From contig NZ_VUMO01000003.1 in the NCBI RefSeq assembly GCF_009696145.1, positions 124,001-188,000 of the forward strand: a stretch of DNA of 64,000 nucleotides, written 5' to 3'. A program made the position numbers and the translations under genes. This DNA is from Pseudoramibacter porci (lineage in GTDB: Bacteria; Bacillota; Clostridia; Eubacteriales; Eubacteriaceae). Shown one piece after another: positions 59,640 to 64,000 of the stretch (positions within the stretch are counted from its first letter, which is position 1; every line of letters begins with the position of its first letter). The notes under the pieces are model-generated. The model saw nothing but the letters and a program-made list of their open reading frames with translations. It did not search any database and was not told the origin of the DNA.

Positions 59640-60821
59640 TTAATTTTTCGCCTTTTTAGTTTTCGGCAATGCGATGAGTAGAATCACCATCGTGACGGCC
59701 ATGTCCGGCAAAGTGCTGCCCACAGGCAGATCGACCTTCATCAAGAGCCGATACAAGATAAAGCCGATGACCCAGACGATCAGGTTGCGCACGTCCCAAT
59801 CGCGGTCCGCGCTGTCCGCCTTTTTCAGGATGAAATAATCGGCGATCTGCACCGCAATCATCGGCGCGAAGACCGACCCGATCAGGTAGAGGAAGTCGGT
59901 GATGTCGTCCATCGGGAAGAGGATCGCCAGCACGATGCCGATCACGGTCGCGATCATCGCGACGTTTTTGCCCGACAGCTTTGACCACAGCGATTCCGTC
60001 GAAATCCCGGCCGACCACGCGTCGAGGAAGGTCGTCGTGACCGTCGACAGAATCAGAATGATCAGCGCCGCAATACCGAGGCCCGCCTTGACCATGATCA
60101 CCGCGATGTTGCCGCCGCCGGTGAGCAGCGCCGCGCCCATGCCGATAATGTACATCCAGGTGGAGACGCCGCCGTAGACGAGGGTCGACGCCATCGTCGC
60201 CGCGAAGGGCTTTTCCGCCTCACGGGTGTAGTCCGAGATCAGCGGCAACCAGGACAGCGGCATCGCCACCGCCAGTTCAATTGCCGCCCCAAAGCTCAGG
60301 CCCGAGGTCGGCGCCACCGACCACACCGAGCCCTTCGCGAAAATGACCCGGCACATGACGATCGTCAGGATGAACAGCGCCGCCATCGCGATTTGGTTGA
60401 CCGGCCCCAGATTTGTAATGCCGATGGCGATCCACAGCAGAATCAGTGCGCCGATGACCAGGCACCAGACCCAGGCGTGTCCCGGGAAGATACCGTCGAT
60501 GGCCGCGGCCCCGTCGTAAATCATGATCGCCGTCCAGCCCACGAGCTGGAGGACGTTGAGAGCCGCAAAAATCAATCCGCCCTTGCCGCCGAAGGAGAGC
60601 TTGACGCTTTCCATCGCGCTCTTCCGGGTCCGCCCGCCGATGAGCCCCGAGAAGAAGAACATCGCACAGCCGATAACGTGGCCGATCAGAATCGCGGCCA
60701 GGCCCTTCGCGAAGCCCAGCGGTGCGAAATACGTCCCGGTCAGGATTTCCGCAATAGACACCCCGGCGCCGAACCAGATGAGCCCGTTCTGAAAGCTCGT
60801 CGTCTTTTTTTGTTCTCTCAT
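59640..60821 (-). CDS. cytX: CytX-like hydroxymethylpyrimidine permease
   Basis: A 393-residue, roughly 12-helix transporter of the NCS1 (purine/cytosine permease) family. GLIWFGAGVSIAEILTGTYFAPLG opens helix 1 and PLSWLPLISDYTREAEKP is the family motif near 195. In thiamine regulons CytX imports hydroxymethylpyrimidine. Its start overlaps thiD by four bases and both are downstream of the TPP riboswitch, which supports the substrate. Confidence 0.9.
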   Translation of the reverse strand: MREQKKTTSFQNGLIWFGAGVSIAEILTGTYFAPLGFAKGLAAILIGHVIGCAMFFFSGLIGGRTRKSAMESVKLSFGGKGGLIFAALNVLQLVGWTAIMIYDGAAAIDGIFPGHAWVWCLVIGALILLWIAIGITNLGPVNQIAMAALFILTIVMCRVIFAKGSVWSVAPTSGLSFGAAIELAVAMPLSWLPLISDYTREAEKPFAATMASTLVYGGVSTWMYIIGMGAALLTGGGNIAVIMVKAGLGIAALIILILSTVTTTFLDAWSAGISTESLWSKLSGKNVAMIATVIGIVLAILFPMDDITDFLYLIGSVFAPMIAVQIADYFILKKADSADRDWDVRNLIVWVIGFILYRLLMKVDLPVGSTLPDMAVTMVILLIALPKTKKAKN

Positions 60822-61624
60822 GACCGCACCGCCTTGTAGCTGTCCTTGATGTCAAAGGCGTGGTTCATCGGCCCGGCCCCTTTGCCGAGATCGAGGCCGT
60901 CGGCCAAAGCGCCGGACAAAAAGGCCTTCGCCGTGCGCACCGCGTCCTCGAGGATGTAGCCTTTGGCGAGGTTCGCGGCGATGGCGGACGACAGGGTGCA
61001 GCCGGTGCCGTGGGTGTTGGGGTTGTCGATGCGCTTGCCTTTAAACCACTGGCCGCCGCCGGGCTGCCAGAGATAATCGTTGGCGTCGTTGACCTGGTGG
61101 CCCCCCTTGACGAGGACGGCGCAGCCGAGCTGTTTGCCGATGGCTTGGGCCGCCTTTTCCATGTCGGCTTCCGTTTCAATGGCAAACCCCGCGAGAATTT
61201 CCGCCTCAGGAATATTCGGCGTGATCACTTCCGCCAGCGGGATCAGTTTGTTTTTCAGCGCGTCCACTGCGTCGTCCCGCAGAAGCTTCGCGCCGGACGT
61301 GGCGACCATCACCGGATCGAGGACGATGTGCCCCGCCTGATACTGGGCGAGCCGCTCGGCGATGACGGCAATCAGATCGGCCGAGCTGACCATGCCGATT
61401 TTCACCGCGTCGGGGAAAATATCGGTGAAGACCGCGTCCATCTCTTCCCCGAGAAATGTCGGGGTAACTTCCATAATGTCCGTGACGCCGGTGGTGTTCT
61501 GAGCCGTCAGGGCCGTGACCGCGCTCATGGCGAAAACGCCGTTTACGGTCATGGTTTTCAGATCGGCCTGAATGCCGGCGCCTCCGCTGGTATCGCTGCC
61601 AGCGATCGTCAATGCTGTTCTCAT
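60818..61624 (-). CDS. thiD: hydroxymethylpyrimidine/phosphomethylpyrimidine kinase
   Basis: A 268-residue ribokinase-family enzyme that phosphorylates HMP and HMP-P for thiamine. ALTIAGSDTSGGAGIQADLKTM is the diagnostic N-terminus, VKGGHQ and THGTGCTLSSAIAANLAKG (about 210-228) hold the active site. It lies directly behind the TPP riboswitch and is coupled to cytX, a salvage operon: import HMP, then activate it. Confidence 0.96.
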   Translation of the reverse strand: MRTALTIAGSDTSGGAGIQADLKTMTVNGVFAMSAVTALTAQNTTGVTDIMEVTPTFLGEEMDAVFTDIFPDAVKIGMVSSADLIAVIAERLAQYQAGHIVLDPVMVATSGAKLLRDDAVDALKNKLIPLAEVITPNIPEAEILAGFAIETEADMEKAAQAIGKQLGCAVLVKGGHQVNDANDYLWQPGGGQWFKGKRIDNPNTHGTGCTLSSAIAANLAKGYILEDAVRTAKAFLSGALADGLDLGKGAGPMNHAFDIKDSYKAVRS

Positions 61625-61699
61625 TGGTTTCTCCTTTTTTAACTTCGCATTTCCGTTTTCTTAGGCGATTCAAGGTGGTGCCCCCGGTGAACCGCGCAC

Positions 61700-61724
61700 A
61701 AAAAAAGCAGGCGGACCCGCCTGC
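61700..61724 (-). terminator. terminator of the TPP riboswitch
   Basis: Minus-strand GCAGGCGG/CCGCCTGC followed by seven T, about 80 bases before thiD: the off-state platform. Confidence 0.85.
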
Positions 61725-61743
61725 AAAGTTCATCGATATCGGT

Positions 61744-61828
61744 GCTCCCTGCGTTGGCATGATCCAAATCAGGTGTAAGGGTCTAGACCTTTTGGTCTAC
61801 TCTCAGCCTGCGCACAGACTCCCCTGCT
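61744..61828 (-). promoter_or_regulatory. TPP riboswitch (THI box)
   Basis: On the minus strand: GGCTGAGA, then ACCCTTACACCTGAT, TGGATCATGCCA and CGCAGGGA, in canonical order, closed by GCAGGGGAG. It lies before thiD-cytX. Confidence 0.96.
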
Positions 61829-61844
61829 TTTAACTAACGCCTTC

Positions 61845-61873
61845 AGTATAGCGCACCGCCTTGCATTTTGCAA
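61845..61873 (-). promoter_or_regulatory. promoter of the thiD-cytX unit
   Basis: TTGCAA (61868-61873), 17 bases, TATACT (61845-61850). Its -35 interlocks with that of the divergent pgeF promoter. Confidence 0.75.
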
Positions 61874-61888
61874 GGGCCGTGGTACAAT
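61861..61888 (+). promoter_or_regulatory. pgeF promoter
   Basis: TTGCAT (61861-61866), 16 bases, TACAAT (61883-61888). Confidence 0.65.
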
Positions 61889-61935
61889 GGACGCAAACTT
61901 TAAAACCACGAGAACATCAAAAAAAGGAGCCCAAC

Positions 61936-62820
61936 GTGATTCAACTCATCCGAAAAGATCCCAACCATCCGGTTTTGAACGACCGCACCGAAAATATCGG
62001 CGGCCTGCCGCTGCGCACGCTGACCTTCCCCGCCCTCGAGGCCGCCGGCTGTGTCGACCACGTCTTCACGACGCGGGAGGGCGGCGTCAGCTCAGGCGAC
62101 TGCACCGCCATGAATTTCAACTACGACCGGGAGGACAACCCGATGGTGGTCGACGCCAATTATCAGCGCATCGCCGACGCCTTCGGCGGCGGCCGCAGCC
62201 TGCGCCACTTCGTCTGCGCTCACCAGGGCCACACCGGAAACGTCCGGGTCGTCGATGAAAATGACGGCGGCGAGGGCACGCTGTTTCGCCGCTGGGGCAA
62301 AGACGTCGACGGCATGGTCACCGACACGCCGGGGCTGATCCTCGGCGTGTTCACCGCCGACTGCACACCGGTCTACCTCGTCGATCCGGTGCACCGGGCC
62401 ATCGGCCTCGTCCACTCCGGCTGGCGGGGCACCGCGGCGGGCATCTCAGCGGGCGCCATCGCCTTGATGCGCACCCATTACGGCACCGACCCGTCCGATT
62501 TAATCTGCGCCGTCGGGCCGTCCATCTGCCGGGACTGCTACGAAATCTCAGAAGACGTCGCAGCCGTGTTCAGAGACCGCTTCGGCGCCCAGGCCGATCA
62601 AATCCTTGGGGACCCCCACCGGAAAAACGGCACCCTTCACTGCCAGCTCGATCTCTGGCAGGCGAACCGCCTCGTCCTCGAAAGCGCTGGGGTCCTGCCT
62701 GAGCACATCCAGACCACCGACGTCTGCACCCGCTGCAACGCGACGCTGTTGTTCTCCCACCGGGCCGCCGGAGAACGCCGGGGCAATTGCGCCGCCTTCT
62801 TAAGTCTCAAGCTTAAATGA
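61936..62820 (+). CDS. pgeF: peptidoglycan editing factor / multicopper polyphenol oxidase family (YfiH, DUF152)
   Basis: A 294-residue YfiH-type protein. TADCTPVYLVD, HSGWRGTAAGI and CTRCN carry the conserved metal ligands (Cys and two His). Members have been described as purine nucleoside phosphorylases/laccase-domain proteins and, in E. coli, as a cytoplasmic editor of peptidoglycan precursors. Translation starts at GTG (61936) with AAAAGGAG eight bases upstream. Confidence 0.9.
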   Translation: MIQLIRKDPNHPVLNDRTENIGGLPLRTLTFPALEAAGCVDHVFTTREGGVSSGDCTAMNFNYDREDNPMVVDANYQRIADAFGGGRSLRHFVCAHQGHTGNVRVVDENDGGEGTLFRRWGKDVDGMVTDTPGLILGVFTADCTPVYLVDPVHRAIGLVHSGWRGTAAGISAGAIALMRTHYGTDPSDLICAVGPSICRDCYEISEDVAAVFRDRFGAQADQILGDPHRKNGTLHCQLDLWQANRLVLESAGVLPEHIQTTDVCTRCNATLLFSHRAAGERRGNCAAFLSLKLK

Positions 62821-62853
62821 TTGCCGCGCCTCTGCGGCAAAGCGATGCAAAAA

Positions 62854-62898
62854 ACCACCCCCTTGGATATCGATTCCGACTCAATCCAAGGGGGTGGT
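62854..62898 (-). terminator. terminator of the CmpB-like gene
   Basis: A perfect 15-bp stem ACCACCCCCTTGGAT/ATCCAAGGGGGTGGT; on the minus strand it ends in TTTTTT. It begins next to the stop codon at 62900. A small GCCGC/GCGGC hairpin at 62822-62840 follows pgeF. Confidence 0.85.
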
Positions 62899-62899
62899 G

Positions 62900-63811
62900 T
62901 CATTTACTGCTTTTTTCCTTTTGCATATCATTCCGCAGCCAGTCGAGCACTTCGCCAAAATCCCGATGCTGCATCGACGGGAAGGCCCGCATCAGCCGGC
63001 GTCCGCCGAAAACCTTCGGCGCCATCACCCGCTGTCTGATGTGTTTTGCCTTCGCCTTCAGGGCATTTCTGCGCTGCCAGAGCGCATTTTCGGCCGTTTC
63101 CCTGCGGGCCGCAGCCCGTTCGCCCATTTCTGCGCGGGCCAGTGCCGCCTGCACCTCGCCTTCCTGAACGCGCTGCGTGGCTTCCATCGCGCCGCCGCCG
63201 ATGTCTTCGGTCAATTTGTCGCTGACGGTGCGCAGGGACAGCCGGATGGCGTCCAATTCAGCGAGCCGCTTATTGAATCCGGTGATGATCAAAACCGTGA
63301 CGATCAGATCCGCCAGATAAGCGCAGTAAAACACCGCCAAAACGATCCAGCCGTAATCCGCCGGGATCTGATCCGCCGCCGTGCGGCGCACCAGCGGCTG
63401 AACGTCCCGGACGACGAGCGTAATCGCCAGCCCCCAGATCAGCGAATACTCCGGGCAGATGTAGCCGCCGAGATTCAAGGGTTTATCGCTGTAGTCCCAC
63501 CACCGGGTGTGAAACAGCTTGTCCAGCGTCCAGCCGGCGATCAGCTCCACCAGCGTCGCGAAAACCATGCCGACGAGAAAGAGCTGCCACAGGGGCAGAC
63601 CCTCGGGAGCCGAGCGGCCGATGGCCCAGGCGACGGCGAATACCGCCAGCACGCCGAAGCCGTAAACCGGGCAGACCGGGCCGTTTAAAAAGCCGCGGTT
63701 GACGATCCGCCCTTGGTGCACCGCGTGGAACACCACCTCGACGACCCAGCCGAGAAAAGAGTAAATCAGAAAATACCAGGCGATCTGATAAATCGTCATC
63801 CCTGCAATCAT
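62900..63811 (-). CDS. putative ABC transporter permease, CmpB family membrane protein
   Basis: A 303-residue protein with about five helices in the first 180 residues (IAWYFLIYSFLGWVVEVVF, FLNGPVCPVYGFGVLAVF, ELIAGWTLDKLFHTRWWDYSDKPLNLGGYICPEYSLIWG). That last stretch is the signature of the ABC_trans_CmpB family. A helical Arg/Glu/Ala-rich cytoplasmic tail follows. No ATPase is adjacent and real transport function is unproven. It begins ten bases after the stop of the aminotransferase gene. Confidence 0.8.
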   Translation of the reverse strand: MIAGMTIYQIAWYFLIYSFLGWVVEVVFHAVHQGRIVNRGFLNGPVCPVYGFGVLAVFAVAWAIGRSAPEGLPLWQLFLVGMVFATLVELIAGWTLDKLFHTRWWDYSDKPLNLGGYICPEYSLIWGLAITLVVRDVQPLVRRTAADQIPADYGWIVLAVFYCAYLADLIVTVLIITGFNKRLAELDAIRLSLRTVSDKLTEDIGGGAMEATQRVQEGEVQAALARAEMGERAAARRETAENALWQRRNALKAKAKHIRQRVMAPKVFGGRRLMRAFPSMQHRDFGEVLDWLRNDMQKEKSSK

Positions 63812-63820
63812 GTCCGGTCC

Positions 63821-64000
63821 TCAGGCGTTGAACACGTAGCGGTCCATCCGGCGGAAGGCTTCTTCGATCCGGTGGGTTGGCGAAGCCAGGTTGAGCCGGA
63901 TCGACGTCGGCGCTTCAAAGAGGCCGCCGTCCTGCCAGCCGACACCGACGTCCCAGCCTTTTTGAAGCAGGGCCTTCTGCGTCATGCCGTGTTTGTCAAG
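63821..64000 (-). CDS. PLP-dependent aminotransferase (PatB/MalY type), C-terminal part
   Basis: The last 59 codons of a gene that enters from the right edge. LDKHGMTQKALLQKGWDVGVGWQDGG followed by SIRLNLASPTHRIEEAFRRMDRYV is typical of the C-terminus of MalY/PatB cystathionine beta-lyase-like aminotransferases. It is probably co-transcribed with the CmpB-like gene downstream. Confidence 0.75.
   Translation of the reverse strand, partial: LDKHGMTQKALLQKGWDVGVGWQDGGLFEAPTSIRLNLASPTHRIEEAFRRMDRYVFNA

Noticed and set aside
1-64000. tRNA, rRNA, CRISPR, insertion sequences, prophage
   Set aside because: No cloverleaf-like T-loop/anticodon arrangement, repeat-spacer array, transposase or integrase was seen in reading either strand.

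Overview
The window reads as chromosomal DNA from a GC-rich, anaerobic, low-GC-lineage-type Firmicute, most likely a Clostridia member of the Eubacteriaceae kind (an inference from gene content; no rRNA or tRNA gene is present to prove it). Support comes from the class III (glycyl radical) ribonucleotide reductase, HgdC/DUF2229-type 2-hydroxyacyl-CoA dehydratase-activase genes, EtfAB, a CIRCE element, a T-box before ileS, a THF riboswitch before folT, a TPP riboswitch before thiD, MEP-pathway ispF, and strong AAGGAGG-type ribosome binding sites. Coding density is high and there is no prophage, insertion sequence or CRISPR array.

Layout. 1-4.4 kb: partial M20 amidohydrolase, a D-2-hydroxyacid dehydrogenase, and nrdDG behind a promoter with tandem NrdR-like boxes. 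4.7-10.5 kb: a PocR-domain two-component system convergent with a three-gene HgdC/HgdB/DUF2229 operon that has a structured, terminator-ended leader RNA. 10.6-19.6 kb: folT with THF riboswitch, T-box-controlled ileS, MATE pump, trmB, ispF-mtnN-alr. 19.7-28.6 kb: etfBA, a candidate C-rich small RNA, tyrA, dgt, fba, and a MacAB-like three-gene exporter. 28.7-36.6 kb: a large acidic repeat protein, a cluster of DnaA boxes, a tRNA methyltransferase, a SUV3-like helicase, a radical SAM protein with an odd leader, and an orphan barstar. 36.7-49.4 kb: HrcA-type htpG, then an eight-gene purine-ureide (allantoate) degradation locus. 49.4-64 kb: an esterase, a TetR-linked heterodimeric ABC exporter, plsY-larE, birA, a MocR/pyridoxal kinase pair, TPP-controlled thiD-cytX, pgeF and two edge genes.

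How genes work together. The allantoate locus (allE, allD, fused fdrA-ylbE, carbamate kinase, an LctP-type permease, a 79-residue membrane protein, allC, a regulator) can take allantoate through ureidoglycine, ureidoglycolate and oxalurate to oxamate plus carbamoyl phosphate, and make ATP from the latter. Allantoinase and the third oxamate-transcarbamylase subunit (AllH/YlbF) are not in the window. Vitamin genes (folT, thiD, cytX, pdxK, birA) each have recognisable local control.

The strongest candidates for something undescribed are: the fused FdrA-YlbE protein with its lactate-permease-like partner (possible oxamate exporter); the oriC-like DnaA-box cluster at 31.26-31.47 kb beside an acidic protein with about 14 copies of a short D/E-x-[LIWF]-F-D/E motif; two candidate structured RNAs (10361-10496 and 21852-22017, both minus strand); and the radical SAM leader with a coupled 24-codon ORF. 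All coordinates and motifs were read by eye; no database search was run.
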